From Halospina denitrificans (GTDB taxonomy: Bacteria > Pseudomonadota > Gammaproteobacteria > Pseudomonadales > Oleiphilaceae), in the NCBI RefSeq assembly GCF_004364635.1, contig NZ_SOAX01000008.1:166695-230694 (forward strand): 64,000 bases of DNA, read 5' to 3'. This document shows, piece after piece, positions 1 through 8,191 of the stretch (position 1 is the stretch's first letter; the number at the start of each line of letters is the position of its first letter). The notes under the pieces were generated by a model. That model saw only the letters and a program-made list of their open reading frames with translations, was not told the DNA's origin and made no database searches. The position numbers and the translations under genes are program-made.

Positions 1-58
1 CGCCTGATCTGGCGGTCGAGATCCTTGTTATAAACCTTTGGGTTACGGTATACAATCA

Positions 59-89
59 AGGTAAATGCCGTACCATGGTACGGAGTCAA
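59..89 (-). promoter_or_regulatory. MerR-type operator/promoter facing left
   Basis: Read on the minus strand, this has the layout of a mer operon promoter: -35 TTGACT (84-89), an overlong 19-bp spacer containing the perfect dyad CCGTACCATGGTACGG (68-83), and -10 TTACCT (59-64). The over-long spacer with a central dyad is the hallmark of promoters untwisted by MerR-family activators, and the dyad resembles the mercury mer operator from memory. It should drive a gene that lies off the left edge. The merR-like gene begins 20 bp to the right, on the other strand. The target gene is not visible, so the metal is inferred. Confidence 0.75.
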
Positions 90-109
90 GTCCAGGATTC
101 GGGAGAACC

Positions 110-490
110 ATGCTTACCATCGGAAAACTTGCTGCTGCCTGTGATGTGGGGGTGGAAACGGTTCGCTTCTACCAGCGCAAAGAGTTGCTTGATACCCCGG
201 CGAGTGAGGGTGGCGTACGCCAGTACGGGAACGAGGACCTGCGCCGGCTCCGGTTTATCCGCAAGGCGCAGGCAGCGGGCTTTTCACTCGCAGAGATCCG
301 GGAGTTGATTGGCCTGGATGCCAGTCATGATCATCACCGGGCGCGCGAGCTTGCCCGGACCCGGGTCGAGGCCCTGGACGCCAGAATCCTGGAGCTGCAG
401 CAGGCCCGCGATTCCCTGAAACAGCTTGCGGCGGACTGCGAAGCGGACGATTCGGGGCCCTGTCCGATCCTGGAGTCATTCGGGGTATAG
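110..490 (+). CDS. MerR-family heavy-metal-type transcriptional regulator
   Basis: A 126-aa activator/repressor that would bind the adjacent dyad and switch on the leftward gene when metal binds. The N-terminal winged helix-turn-helix (TIGKLAAACDVGVETVRFYQ) is followed by a dimerisation helix from about residue 78. Of the three cysteines that bind metal in mercury MerR (C82, C117, C126 in Tn501), the last two have clear equivalents, C110 and C118. The first is replaced by a histidine-rich SHDHH (residues 72-76). I chose the ATG at 110 because GGGAGAA precedes it; an upstream in-frame ATG at 65 lies inside the operator. The family is clear, but the effector (Hg, Cd, Zn or other) is not. Confidence 0.85.
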   Translation: MLTIGKLAAACDVGVETVRFYQRKELLDTPASEGGVRQYGNEDLRRLRFIRKAQAAGFSLAEIRELIGLDASHDHHRARELARTRVEALDARILELQQARDSLKQLAADCEADDSGPCPILESFGV

Positions 491-496
491 CGGGCC

Positions 497-802
497 TCAG
501 TGATTGGTTGATGCATCACTGTGGCCAAGCGAGCGCTCCGGGCTGATCCGGTCCCGGACCAGTTGCTTGAGGGCCTTGATCTCAGGGAAGCCACCGTCGT
601 CTTTCCGGGACCAGAGTCGTGTCCCGTCAAGCCAGATTTCAAAGATGCCGCCCGAGCCCGGCTGAAGGCTGACTTCGTCAATATCACCGTCGAAAGTCGT
701 CAACAGCTCCTGCGCGAGCCAGGTGGCTCGCAGCATCCAGCGACAGCCCGAACAGTACTTGATGGCAATGCTGTGTTGAGGGTCGTTCTCTGAATCCATC
801 AT
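497..802 (-). CDS. SelT/SelW/SelH (Rdx) family thioredoxin-like protein
   Basis: A small cytosolic protein of 101 aa with the Rdx family hallmark: an early CxxC redox motif (IKYCSGCRW, C17-C20) on a thioredoxin-like fold, then the conserved GGIFEIWLDG and LWSRKDDGGFPE blocks. It is a cysteine homologue of the SelW/SelH selenoproteins. The exact substrate is unknown; roles in thiol redox balance are proposed for the family. It sits 23 bp downstream of the VIT-family transporter gene on the same strand, so the two are probably co-transcribed, and it converges with the merR-like gene. Two adjacent ATGs (802 and 799) follow AAGGGA; either could be used. Confidence 0.85.
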   Translation of the reverse strand: MMDSENDPQHSIAIKYCSGCRWMLRATWLAQELLTTFDGDIDEVSLQPGSGGIFEIWLDGTRLWSRKDDGGFPEIKALKQLVRDRISPERSLGHSDASTNH

Positions 803-825
803 GGTCCCTTCATTCCGGTGTTGGC

Positions 826-1581
826 TCAGCCGACCCTGAGATCGCCAAGCATGGGCTCAAAGACAAAGCCCAGCAGGAAGGCGAGGAGCGCAGCTCCACC
901 GCCCATGGCAAGCGTCTCCATGCCGGCCCGGAAGCGGCTCATGCCGAGCACAAGGCCCTTGACCCAGCCAATGCCAAAGAGCGAGATTACGGCCGCGATG
1001 CCACTGACGATAAACATGTCCATACCCGCCAGGAAAGGCGCAATGAAAGGTAACAACGGAATGAGCCCCACGCCGATAAAGACCGCAAAGGTCGCGGTTG
1101 CTGCTTTCCAGGGAGAGGGGCCCGAGAGGGGATGGCCGAACTCCTCCTGGATCATGGTGTTAACCCATAGGCGGTGATTCGCGCTGATGGTTTCCACGAT
1201 CTTATCGAGCGTCTGGCCTTCAAACCCTTTCTGCCCGAAGATCTGGCGGATCTCTTCCCTTTCCCCCTCGGGATCTAGCTCGATGTGTCGCTCTTCCTGT
1301 TCACGCAACCGGTCGCGGGCATCGTCATCGCTTTTGACGGCCTGATAGTTGCTGACGCCCATGCTGAAGGCATCGGCGATGAGGCTTGCAATGCCGAGCA
1401 CGAAAGCAATCATGCCGGGCAGCCCGGCACCGGCGACACTGGCGATGACCGCCACGGTGGTGACGCAACCATCGATCCCCCCGAGGATGGCATCGCGCAG
1501 GTAGCTTGGGTTCGGATCCTCGGCCAGCCGTTGCCGGATGTCTTCCGGGTCGTGGCTGTGTTCAAGACGGTTCCAGCCCAT
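826..1581 (-). CDS. VIT1/CCC1-family iron or manganese transporter
   Basis: A 251-aa inner-membrane protein of the VIT/CCC1 family, which moves Fe2+ or Mn2+ out of the cytoplasm. The family pattern is visible: two N-terminal membrane segments (about 29-49 and 54-76) with the GGIDGCVTTVAVIASV and IADAFSMGVSNY signatures, then a Glu-rich amphipathic cytosolic region (about 85-150) matching the metal-binding domain, then three more segments. I placed the start at 1581, where AAGGACTGAC precedes the ATG. A longer frame would extend to 1695, but it overlaps the divergent methyltransferase gene and lacks family similarity. The Rdx gene follows 23 bp downstream. Which metal it carries cannot be told. 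Confidence 0.85.
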   Translation of the reverse strand: MGWNRLEHSHDPEDIRQRLAEDPNPSYLRDAILGGIDGCVTTVAVIASVAGAGLPGMIAFVLGIASLIADAFSMGVSNYQAVKSDDDARDRLREQEERHIELDPEGEREEIRQIFGQKGFEGQTLDKIVETISANHRLWVNTMIQEEFGHPLSGPSPWKAATATFAVFIGVGLIPLLPFIAPFLAGMDMFIVSGIAAVISLFGIGWVKGLVLGMSRFRAGMETLAMGGGAALLAFLLGFVFEPMLGDLRVG

Positions 1582-1693
1582 GTCAGTCCTTATGGAGCGG
1601 TTGGTGCAATATTTTTCTGAGCAGCCACTAATGGAAACTAGATAAATGTGGTCTGCATTGCCAGTTTGCCTATGATCCCAATAAACTGCCGCC

Positions 1694-2305
1694 ATGGATA
1701 CCCAGACCAGCGCCCTCCACGAAGTACGTCTTGACCACGTTACCTCGCTACTGCGTGGCAGTGGGGCGCGAACGGTCCTGGATCTTGGCTGTGGTTCCGG
1801 CGCCCTGTTGCAGCGTCTGCTCGAGTCCGGCGTGTTTGATGAAGTGGCAGGCCTGGAGTCCTCCGGGGTATCCCTCCGTAATGCCCGGGACAGGCTGGCT
1901 CACTGGTTGGGCATGTCGCCGCCGCCTGTCCGCCTGCTCAGGGGCTCGTTCCAGGACGCGAACGAGGCCTGCAAGGGCTTTGATGCCGCCGCCATGGTGG
2001 AAGTCATCGAACACGTGCCCCCGCGTGAGCTGTCCACGGTTGAGCGGGCCGTTTTTGAACTCTATCGACCCGGCATCGTTGTTATCACGACTCCGAACGC
2101 TGAATACAACCCCCTGTTCGATCTGGCCCCGGGCGAGTTCCGCGATCCCGACCACCGGTTTGAGTGGAACCGGGACAAGTTCCGCCAATGGGTTGGCGGG
2201 ATAGCCAGCCGCAATGGATACCGCGTAAGGACGGGCGGGATTGGTCAGGCGGACCCCGAGCTTGGGACACCGACCCAGACTGCCTGGTTTGAACGCCTCG
2301 ATTGA
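1694..2305 (+). CDS. Hen1-like RNA ribose 2'-O-methyltransferase domain protein
   Basis: A 203-aa class I SAM-dependent methyltransferase: motif I VLDLGCGSGALL at residues 28-39. The rest resembles the methyltransferase domain of Hen1, which puts a 2'-O-methyl group on the 3' end of RNA. The Mn2+-binding set ExxEH...H is present (E103, E106, H107, H154), with the ITTPNAEYN and DPDHRFEW blocks around it. The 47-residue gap between the two histidines agrees with bacterial Hen1 as I recall it. The protein lacks the N-terminal Hen1 domain that works with the Pnkp RNA ligase, and no Pnkp gene is nearby. RNA-end methylation is therefore inferred from motifs. No strong ribosome site precedes the ATG. 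Confidence 0.75.
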   Translation: MDTQTSALHEVRLDHVTSLLRGSGARTVLDLGCGSGALLQRLLESGVFDEVAGLESSGVSLRNARDRLAHWLGMSPPPVRLLRGSFQDANEACKGFDAAAMVEVIEHVPPRELSTVERAVFELYRPGIVVITTPNAEYNPLFDLAPGEFRDPDHRFEWNRDKFRQWVGGIASRNGYRVRTGGIGQADPELGTPTQTAWFERLD

Positions 2306-2444
2306 TGGTTCACATTCCGACCGCGTGCGAAATTGCAAAAGGTCAATCCTGATAGTTGCAGGATGCAGGGAAGCGGACCATACTTTTCCGGCATTACCCG
2401 GAGTTAATCCGGAAACTGGGACTGATATTGAAGGGAGTAGAAGG

Positions 2445-3269
2445 ATGAATACATTAAGGATTTCCGTAGTTTTCCTGGTCATTTTCAGCATGCTGTCGGG
2501 CTGCACCACCGTCTCCCGCCAACTGGGAAGCGTTACGGCGAACAAGTACGCCGAGCCCCGGAGCGGTACGGTCTGGGTCGTCCCCCCACCGCAGCTTGAA
2601 CCACCGCGTCCCGATGAACGCACCGTCTACATTTCCTATCGCAACATCAGCGATGCCACCCTTGATGTTGGGGCGCTTCTGAAAGAAGCCGCGCAGAATC
2701 AGGGCTGGGAAGTGGTCAATGATCCAACCCTCGCGCATTATCGCCTCAGAACGTCCACTCGTTTTTTTGGTGAAGTGGAGCCTGAATCCGGGGGCGCCAG
2801 TATGGGGAAGGGCATGGGCGCCATTGCCGGCGCTGCCACGGGGATCGGTGTGGGTGTCGCAACTTCCAGGGCAACGGATAGCGGACTTGCCGGGGCAGCA
2901 GCTGGTATCGGAGCTGGGGGGCTGGCCGGCATCGGCATCTCAAACGCCTCCAAGCCGCGAGAGTGGGCCCTGATCATGGATGTTGTGCTTGAGGAGCGCC
3001 AGGGGCAGCCGATCGAGGTCGAGGTCAGCACCGGCAGTGAGAGCGCGTCGGCTTCGGTTTCCGGGACAGGCAACAGCCGGACAGCTTCCGGCGGCGCGAC
3101 CACCCAGTCAAACAGCAGTTCTGCAACCACAACGAAAAAGACCCAATATTTCCCGCACGGTATCCGCCTTTCTGTATGGGCAAACCAGATGAACATGCAG
3201 CAGGAGGAGGCAATGCCGTTGATCCGGGAGCGCACTCAAAAAGTAGTCACCAGAATGCTGCCGATGTGA
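2445..3269 (+). CDS. TraT-family outer-membrane lipoprotein
   Basis: A 274-aa lipoprotein with signal peptide and lipobox LSGC (Cys20). The layout matches TraT of F-like plasmids: a domain with RTVYISYRNISDATLDVGALLKE, a Gly/Ala-rich hydrophobic stretch (about 118-170), then a C-terminal domain ending with a conserved acidic/basic helix. Plasmid TraT blocks mating with like donors and gives serum resistance; the role of chromosomal homologues like this one is not established. The C-terminal region carries an unusual Ser/Thr/Gly-rich insert (about 190-225). AAGGGAGTAGAAGG precedes the ATG. It appears to be a single-gene unit. Confidence 0.8.
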   Translation: MNTLRISVVFLVIFSMLSGCTTVSRQLGSVTANKYAEPRSGTVWVVPPPQLEPPRPDERTVYISYRNISDATLDVGALLKEAAQNQGWEVVNDPTLAHYRLRTSTRFFGEVEPESGGASMGKGMGAIAGAATGIGVGVATSRATDSGLAGAAAGIGAGGLAGIGISNASKPREWALIMDVVLEERQGQPIEVEVSTGSESASASVSGTGNSRTASGGATTQSNSSSATTTKKTQYFPHGIRLSVWANQMNMQQEEAMPLIRERTQKVVTRMLPM

Positions 3270-3281
3270 ATCGGCCCTGTC

Positions 3282-3303
3282 GGCGGGGTGGTTGCACCCC
3301 GCC
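3282..3303. terminator. GC-rich hairpin after the TraT-family gene
   Basis: A perfect 9-bp stem, GGCGGGGTG/CACCCCGCC, with a 4-nt GTTG loop, 12 bp after the stop codon. It lacks a T-run on either side, so it may be a weak or Rho-aided terminator, or protect the 3' end of the mRNA. Confidence 0.4.
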
Positions 3304-3437
3304 TGCAACCCACCCCTACCGCAATATTGCGAAGACCGTAACATTTACACTTCCGGTCAGGTGACCTGTCCCACAGCTTGCCCCCTTGTCAGTTGATAGA
3401 CTCCATGCTGCCCTGACAGAGATTCCGGAGCGTGGGA

Positions 3438-4484
3438 ATGAAAGCCGTCCGGCAACTGACCCTGGTCATATTGTCCGCACTACCCCTGATGGCCAGCGCC
3501 GAATCGCTGGATGCCGCGAAGGCGGCGCTGGATGCAGGCACTCCTGCCGAAGCCGAGTCCATCCTTGCCGGTGTCAGCCGGGAAGAGGAGCGGGACGAGC
3601 TTTTTTATCTGCTGGCGGAGACGGCCCGGCAGTACGGTCATTACAGCGAAGCGGGCAATCAACTCAACCGTATTGACGACCCCGTCTGGGCGGCCATGGG
3701 ATATTTCAATCTTGCCATGTCCCACTTCATGGAGGAGTCATTCAGTCGCGCGCGTACCGCCCTTCGGGTAACGCGTTCGCTGGCTGGACCAGCTTCGAAT
3801 CCGGCGGCTTCTGAAATGGGCAATCGCGCTCGCCTGGTTGAAGGGCTGCTGGCCTTGCGCGGTGGAAACCCCACGACGGCGAAGGCGTCCTTTGCTGCCA
3901 TCAAAACCGACAGCGTAATGGTGCCCCAGGGGCTCTATCTGCTTGGGATCGCCCGGGCGCGTACTGGTGAGCTGCACCGTGCCGTCCAGACATGGAAGCG
4001 GATTGAAAGTTTCCCGGCGGCCCTGCCGGGGGTGGTGGAGGCCCGGGTCGCCCGGGTGTGGGCCCATCGGGAGCAGCAACAGTATCGTCAGGCTCTGAGT
4101 ACCACTGAATCGAACCGGAGCTACCTGGATAAGGTCATCGCGGACCTCAATGAGCTTCGCGACCGTGTCAGACGCGACGGTCTTGAAACGGTGGTGCGCA
4201 GCGAAGTGAACGGAAACGAGGACCTTGTGGATTTTCTGCGAGCAGGCCGTAATATCGCGCGCTCCAGCCCCATGGCCTGGTTTTTCCGCTTCCTGGAAAC
4301 CGGCGGGACCATTGATGGGAGTGAGCGCCAGTTGAATGAGGCCTTTCTTGCGTTTCTGGGTGAGCAGGAGACGCTACTGCAGCAGTTCCAGGACCGTACG
4401 CTGCAGCAGCAGGCTACACTGTTCGAACGCATCGCACTGGAGCAGGCCGATGAGCGCCCAATGCAGCGGGGTGGCTGGGAATGA
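3438..4484 (+). CDS. Periplasmic TPR protein, first gene of the ExbB/ExbD operon
   Basis: 348 aa with a cleavable signal peptide (ends near MASAES) and helical TPR-like repeats over most of the length (for example the pairs around 27-60, 60-110 and 160-210). It has no enzyme motif. It is the first of eight tightly packed genes and overlaps the next by ATGA. The protein probably works in the periplasm as a scaffold for the ExbB/ExbD machine encoded downstream, inferred from position only. The ATG at 3438 is favoured because CGGAG lies 7 bp upstream; a GTG at 3432 is too close to that site. Confidence 0.65.
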   Translation: MKAVRQLTLVILSALPLMASAESLDAAKAALDAGTPAEAESILAGVSREEERDELFYLLAETARQYGHYSEAGNQLNRIDDPVWAAMGYFNLAMSHFMEESFSRARTALRVTRSLAGPASNPAASEMGNRARLVEGLLALRGGNPTTAKASFAAIKTDSVMVPQGLYLLGIARARTGELHRAVQTWKRIESFPAALPGVVEARVARVWAHREQQQYRQALSTTESNRSYLDKVIADLNELRDRVRRDGLETVVRSEVNGNEDLVDFLRAGRNIARSSPMAWFFRFLETGGTIDGSERQLNEAFLAFLGEQETLLQQFQDRTLQQQATLFERIALEQADERPMQRGGWE

Positions 4485-7270
4485 AGCGCCGTCTCCCGCC
4501 CCTTATTCTTATTTTGGTGATGGTTCCGCTGACCGCTGTTGCCAGCGTCAAGCTGCAGGAGGGCGCGGAAACCCTGGGCGATCTGCGTCCCCTCGTTATC
4601 CGCATCGACGACCGGCCATTGCCTGATATTGCGCTTGAGGACGCCGTGCAGCGCTACGTTGCCGTTTTCGAGAGCATGTCGGACCCCGAGACCCGCATCG
4701 CCGTCCTCAACCGCATCCAGAACCTGCAGTTCCGCTTTGGTGACAACCTGGGACTGAGTGAGGCAGAGAGTCAGCGCTTGCACCGGAAAGCCCTGCCGGA
4801 CTTTGAAACGCTGCTGGCGGAGAATGACATGGCGCCAGGTGAGCGTGACCGGCTGCTTTATGAAGCCGCCCGGGCCAGTGATATTGCGGGCGAGCCGTCA
4901 TCATCCATCAATTACCTGGAAACGCTCATGGCGGATCATCCGGACTCCGGGCTCGTGCCCGAAGCGGCATTCCGGGTGGGGGAATACCGCTTCAGCGGTG
5001 GCCAGCATCACGCCGCCGTCGACGCCTTCCACAAAGCGGTGGACACCGCGGAAGATGCCGGTTTCCGCGAGCGGGCGACCTATATGCTGGGCTGGAGCCA
5101 GTTCCTGGACGAGCGGCGCGAGGCGGCCAGTGACACTTTTATTGGTTTTCTGGATACCCACCATAACGAAGATTCCGGGTTTGATCACCTGACCGGTAAG
5201 GCTCGCGAGCAGGTGGATGACAGCATGCGGGTCCTGAGCCTGATCGCCGCCTACGGAGAGGGACCGCCATCCATGGCGCGCATGATCCAGCGGCAGGGGG
5301 GGCGCCCCTATGAGGCACAGCTTTTCCATCGGCTCATGCGATTCTATCGTGACAACAGCCGATATCAGGACAGCGTTGATACGGCCCGCTATTTTCTGGA
5401 GCGTAACCCCGGGCATACCGCTGCGCCCTTGATGGCAGATGAGATCGTCCGGTCGTGGACTGTGGGTGGCTACCCTGGCAAGGCCAGAGAGGCCAAGGCG
5501 ACATTCATAGAGGATTACGGAGACGCCCGGGAAATGGCCGCGCTGGATGGCCAGCGGCGCAACCGCCTCATGGGATTTCTCAAGGAACTCGGTGTCTGGC
5601 ATTACCGTCAGGGCCAGTCCGGCACCGGGAGCGCCAGGGAAGCGTTTGGGCAGGCCTCCCGGTACCTCGAGCAGTGGGCTGATCATCAGCAGCGCTTCTC
5701 CGTTGGCAATCGGTTTGAAACGCCGGGCCTGATGCTGCTGCTGGCCGGGGATGCAAGCCAGCAGGCGGGTGAGTCTGCCAGGGCGATAGAGCTTTATCAG
5801 CGCGCGGCCTATGAAGCACCTCCCTTTCCGGCGGCGCGGGAAGCGGGCTACGCGCTCGTGCAGCTTCGCCATGACCGTTGGCGTGGACAGGGTGACAGAG
5901 AGTCGTTGCTCAACCAGCTGGTTGCTGACGCGGACCGGTTTGTCGCGACTTTCCCGGAGAGCCCCCGTATCCCCTCGGTACGGCATGAACTGGCCAATAT
6001 TCTCTACGACAATGACCGTCTCGAGAATGCGGAACGTGTTGCCAGGGCGTTGGTTGAGGCAGACGGTGGGGGCAAACATGAGCGGGCAGGCTGGATCGTG
6101 ATCGGCCATGTGGCTCTCGAGCGTGGGGCGTATCCACGGGCGGAGAAAGCCTGGAATGAAACGCTTGCGCTGACAGCGGCAGACGATGATCGCCGGCCTG
6201 ATTTCAAACGACGCCTGGCCGTGTCGGTTTATCGCCAGGGCGAGGCAGCCCGGGAAGCGGGTGAGATGGAGGAGGCCCTGCGCCATTACGACCGGGTTTC
6301 CCGGGTTGCGCCGGAAACGGAAACCGCTATCAGGGCCAGTTTCGACTATGGCGGCCTCCTGCTTGAGCTGGAGCGTTGGGATGAAGCAATTATGGCTCTG
6401 TCGACATTCCGGGATGAGTATCCGGAGCATCGGCTGAGCGGGCGGATTTCGGAAAGGCTGGTGTTTGCCCACCTGGAGTCCGGGGATCCGGGTCAGGCAG
6501 CTGATGAGATGCTGGCCCATGAGCCGGCGGAACTCTCGGGCTCAGAACTCTGGGAATATCGACTGGAAGCGGCCGGCCATTATCGGGATGCGGACCGGCT
6601 TTTTGACGCCGCATCGCTTTATGAGTCCTTCCTCGCCGAAGGCAGCCGCGCCCTGGGTGATCATGAGTTCCACCAGGAGCGCCGCCACGATCTTATCCGG
6701 ATCTCCGCAGAGCTTGATCGCAGCGGTGCACTGGCTGATTGGCACAGTCGACTCCTGGAGGCGGAACGCAATGGGCCGGGGACCGATCGCAGCGAGTACC
6801 TGGCCAGCCAGAGTGCCCTCTGGCTGGGGCGTCGCGCGGCTGATGAATTTGAAGCCATAGGCCTGAAGGCCCCTCTGAAGGAATCGCTGCCGCGCAAACG
6901 CGATGCGATGGAAGTCGCCGTGAATTATTTCCAGGAAGCCGAGAAATATGGTTTTGCCGAAACCGCCACCGAGAGCACCTACCGGTTGGCCGAGCTCTAT
7001 CGACAGCTGGCCGAGGACGTGATGGATTCGGATCGTCCCCAGGGGTTGACCGACCTTCAGGCCGACCAGTATGAAATGCTCCTGGAGGAACAGGCGTATC
7101 CCTTCGAGGAAAAGGCCATCGAACTGCATCAACGCAACCAGGAGCGTATCGCTGAGGGCCACTGGACGCCATGGGTCAGTCAAAGCCTGAGCACCCTCGC
7201 TGAAATGTTCCCGGCCCGTTATCAACGGAAGTCCCTCTGGATGGAGGCGCGTAATGAAAGCGGTCGCTAG
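4481..7270 (+). CDS. Large periplasmic TPR protein (GltI/PglI-like architecture)
   Basis: A 929-aa protein with a signal peptide (first ~22 residues) and a very long array of TPR-type helix pairs covering nearly the whole chain, e.g. YLETLMADHPDSGLVPEAAF, FLERNPGHTAAPLMADEI and SAFRDEYPEHR-type repeats. Long TPR arrays of this kind occur beside TolQ/TolR-type motors, for example in the Myxococcus Glt gliding complex. No catalytic residues are apparent. It overlaps the gene before it (ATGA) and the lipoprotein gene after it (17 bp), so translation is probably coupled. It is likely the main periplasmic scaffold of this system; its ligand is unknown. Confidence 0.65.
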   Translation: MKRRLPPLILILVMVPLTAVASVKLQEGAETLGDLRPLVIRIDDRPLPDIALEDAVQRYVAVFESMSDPETRIAVLNRIQNLQFRFGDNLGLSEAESQRLHRKALPDFETLLAENDMAPGERDRLLYEAARASDIAGEPSSSINYLETLMADHPDSGLVPEAAFRVGEYRFSGGQHHAAVDAFHKAVDTAEDAGFRERATYMLGWSQFLDERREAASDTFIGFLDTHHNEDSGFDHLTGKAREQVDDSMRVLSLIAAYGEGPPSMARMIQRQGGRPYEAQLFHRLMRFYRDNSRYQDSVDTARYFLERNPGHTAAPLMADEIVRSWTVGGYPGKAREAKATFIEDYGDAREMAALDGQRRNRLMGFLKELGVWHYRQGQSGTGSAREAFGQASRYLEQWADHQQRFSVGNRFETPGLMLLLAGDASQQAGESARAIELYQRAAYEAPPFPAAREAGYALVQLRHDRWRGQGDRESLLNQLVADADRFVATFPESPRIPSVRHELANILYDNDRLENAERVARALVEADGGGKHERAGWIVIGHVALERGAYPRAEKAWNETLALTAADDDRRPDFKRRLAVSVYRQGEAAREAGEMEEALRHYDRVSRVAPETETAIRASFDYGGLLLELERWDEAIMALSTFRDEYPEHRLSGRISERLVFAHLESGDPGQAADEMLAHEPAELSGSELWEYRLEAAGHYRDADRLFDAASLYESFLAEGSRALGDHEFHQERRHDLIRISAELDRSGALADWHSRLLEAERNGPGTDRSEYLASQSALWLGRRAADEFEAIGLKAPLKESLPRKRDAMEVAVNYFQEAEKYGFAETATESTYRLAELYRQLAEDVMDSDRPQGLTDLQADQYEMLLEEQAYPFEEKAIELHQRNQERIAEGHWTPWVSQSLSTLAEMFPARYQRKSLWMEARNESGR

Positions 7271-7856
7271 GGCGGTGGGAATGGCGTTGTTTGCCCTGGC
7301 TACCGGTTGTGGCAGCCTTATGCAGGCACCGGATCAGGGTTATGAGCCGCCGGGGGCTGATGTGCCCCTGGTGCGTGTCCCTCTGGACGACGAAGCGCAG
7401 CGCCTGGTTTCACGGGCACGGGATTCGCTGGCCCGGGACAACCCCGGGCGGGTCCGGGATTATCTGGCGCGCATTGACGGCCGTTACCGTTATGAGCCCG
7501 ACGTGTTGCTGGTTCATGGGATGGTTGATCGCATGACCGAACAGCCCCAAAAGGCGATGGTCCACTATGAAACCCTTCTGCAGGTAGAGCCGACCCACCC
7601 CGGTGCGGCCAATGATCTGGCGCTGCTCTACCGTGAGGAGGGGCGGATCCAGGAGGCGAAGGGGCTTCTATCCACTGCGCTTGAGGCGCATCCGGACCGG
7701 CCGCGACTGCATTACAATCTGGCCGTTCTGTACGAGCTCTATCTGGTCGACCTGGAGCAGGCGCTGGTCCATTACCGGGAATACCAGGCGCACTCGGACG
7801 GTGAGGACGAGAAAGTAGCGCGCTGGATCAAGGACCTTGAGAGGAGGGTGGAATGA
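7254..7856 (+). CDS. TPR lipoprotein of the ExbB/ExbD operon
   Basis: A 200-aa lipoprotein: signal peptide with lipobox ATGC (Cys19), a short linker, then about four TPR repeats. VHYETLLQVEPTHPGAANDL and LSTALEAHPDRPRLHYNLAV fit the TPR consensus well. The residue after the cysteine is Gly, with no Asp at +2, which points to the outer membrane by the E. coli rule. The start codon is inside the preceding gene and its stop overlaps the next start (ATGA), so it is translationally coupled to both. It may anchor the TPR scaffold to the outer membrane (inference). Confidence 0.65.
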   Translation: MKAVARAVGMALFALATGCGSLMQAPDQGYEPPGADVPLVRVPLDDEAQRLVSRARDSLARDNPGRVRDYLARIDGRYRYEPDVLLVHGMVDRMTEQPQKAMVHYETLLQVEPTHPGAANDLALLYREEGRIQEAKGLLSTALEAHPDRPRLHYNLAVLYELYLVDLEQALVHYREYQAHSDGEDEKVARWIKDLERRVE

Positions 7857-8140
7857 TCAGGGTGACTGGCGTCACAATCGCAACCGTTCTGCTGCTTCTG
7901 CCCTTGGTGGGCTATGGCCAGGAGGACAGGGGAATTGAAATCCGGGGCGTGGATGAGCGTCCCGGCGTGCTGCATCTGGTCCCGTGGCAGCTTCCTGAGG
8001 ACGATCTCCCCGAGGCACCGCGGGTGGATGGGTCCCGGTTTGAACGCATTATCGAACCCGTGGATGATCGAGTCCACCGGCGCCACATGCAATTTCGCCA
8101 GAATCCGGCAGCGCTTCTTGAAGCGCTGTCGACCGATTAA
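7853..8140 (+). CDS. Small exported protein of unknown function in the ExbB/ExbD operon
   Basis: 95 aa with a clear Sec signal peptide ending near GYGQED, leaving a mature protein of about 72 residues. It is charged and Pro-rich, with IEIRGVDERPGVLHLVPWQL and a C-terminal RRHMQFRQNPAALLEAL helix. I do not recognise the family. Its start overlaps the stop of the TPR lipoprotein, and ExbB follows after 51 bp, the widest gap in the operon. Its conserved placement would have to be checked in relatives; co-transcription suggests a small periplasmic partner of the machine. Confidence 0.6.
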   Translation: MIRVTGVTIATVLLLLPLVGYGQEDRGIEIRGVDERPGVLHLVPWQLPEDDLPEAPRVDGSRFERIIEPVDDRVHRRHMQFRQNPAALLEALSTD

Positions 8141-8191
8141 GACACCTGATCACTGATAACGCATAACAACCGCAACGGAGTTTTGGAGCCA

